Virus record (IMG/VR): IMGVR_UViG_3300046733_001371
Coordinates: 1 to 26,985 of that record
Strand: one strand, 5' to 3'
DNA from: a virus
Length of the DNA stretch: 26,985 bases
Shown here piece by piece: positions 26,495-26,985 of the stretch. Under the pieces are notes generated by a model that saw nothing but the letters and a program-made list of their open reading frames with translations, was not told the origin of the DNA and searched no databases. Every line of letters begins with the position of its first letter. Positions within the stretch are counted from its first letter, which is position 1. Both the position numbers and the translations under genes were made by a program.

Positions 26495-26985
26495 TTAAGA
26501 AAAAAGCCAAACTTTTCTAAATAATTCTGGAAATTCTTGCTTAAAGTATTCTAGTCTTAACTGATGATGCTCCATATACTTTTTTACATTTCTTAATTGA
26601 TCTATAGTAAATTTAGTTTCTAAATATTCCTCTATCTCATATAAGTTATGCATCCAATTACTGTCAACTAACAATGCGTCTGGATTGGCATTATACAAAT
26701 GCTGAATATGATTTGAATCAAAATCAGCATACATTGCTCTTACAACCTCTTTAGCATCATCAATAGTATACATTTTTACTTCTTCTAGTGGTTGTTTAAA
26801 TACTGCCCAATGTAATCGGTTTAGTTGGTAAAAATATTTAAGTTGTCCATCTCTAAACAGTTCTTTACAACGTTCATGCCAATGTTTATGCCAGGTTTCA
26901 GTCCAAGTACCTATATCTTTTTTGTGTGTCTCTACATGATCCATACGCCAAAATTCAGTACTCTTGTCAATGTCATCTTCAGAAG
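26495..26985 (-). CDS. Unknown protein, C-terminal part (cut by window edge)
   Basis: The frame is open to the right edge of the window; the ATG at 26944 (MDHVETHKKDIGTWTETWHK) is probably internal because coding sequence continues upstream without a stop (SEDDIDKSTEFWR). The product is polar and aromatic-rich, with HWAVFKQPLEEVKMY and LVDSNWMHNLYEIEEYLETK near the end. The C-terminal pattern is loosely like phage sulfotransferase-type proteins, but no motif is seen. Stop lies 8 bases from the tRNA promoter. Confidence 0.55.
   Translation of the reverse strand, partial: SEDDIDKSTEFWRMDHVETHKKDIGTWTETWHKHWHERCKELFRDGQLKYFYQLNRLHWAVFKQPLEEVKMYTIDDAKEVVRAMYADFDSNHIQHLYNANPDALLVDSNWMHNLYEIEEYLETKFTIDQLRNVKKYMEHHQLRLEYFKQEFPELFRKVWLFS

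Noticed and set aside
1-26985. CRISPR array or insertion sequence
   Set aside because: No regularly spaced direct repeats, no transposase and no terminal inverted repeats were seen.

Overview
The window reads as part of a T4-like (myovirus-type) phage genome infecting a marine-type alphaproteobacterium, possibly SAR11-like. The host is inferred, not shown. The DNA is AT-rich and almost all genes lie head to tail on the minus strand, joined by ATGA or TAATG overlaps. NATAAATA boxes like T4-family late promoters recur. There is a T4-type DNA ligase N terminus, a DexA-like exonuclease, a five-tRNA cluster and many small membrane or unknown proteins. No virion genes are present. The alphaproteobacterial signal comes from a circularly permuted tmRNA with a tag beginning ANDN, a DUF1127 protein and a pseudoazurin.

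Layout, read in the minus-strand direction (high to low coordinates). 26985-26021: partial unknown gene, sigma70-like promoter and five tRNAs (Pro, Trp, Glu, Asp, Gln). 26007-23782: an Asp/Asn-hydroxylase-like protein, a two-piece tmRNA gene with its own consensus promoter and terminator, a small protein, an outer-membrane-barrel-like protein and an unknown protein. 23806-21735 (plus strand): a two-gene island with a glycosyltransferase/methyltransferase-like protein and a second hydroxylase. 21691-18458: an oxidative cassette of two 2-oxoglutarate/Fe(II) oxygenase-like proteins, a ferredoxin/flavodoxin-NADP reductase and a radical SAM protein with a C-terminal cysteine cluster. 18355-14808: small unknown and membrane proteins plus another oxygenase-like protein. 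14806-8083: ClpP, P-loop kinase, thermonuclease, a coiled-coil membrane protein, ClpX, translation initiation factor IF-3, ribosomal protein S21, Hsp20 and ClpS. 8075-2575: metabolic genes (glutamine amidotransferase, cytidylyltransferase, exonuclease, GMP reductase, KdsA, KdsB, cupin). 2414-349: an operon behind a strong sigma70-like promoter with small DUF1127-type proteins, a pseudoazurin and a DoxX-like membrane protein. 301-1: start of DNA ligase.

The most striking theme is phage-encoded control of protein synthesis and turnover. One window carries tmRNA, ClpX, ClpP, ClpS, a small heat-shock chaperone, IF-3, S21 and tRNAs. The tmRNA tag ends in LAA, the classic ClpX degron, and the phage ClpX keeps the ClpP-docking IGF motif but has lost the RKH loop that reads ssrA tags in E. 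coli. A second theme is a set of genes whose start codon lies exactly five bases after a late-promoter box, which predicts leaderless late mRNAs. All functional statements come from reading motifs by eye; no database search was run.
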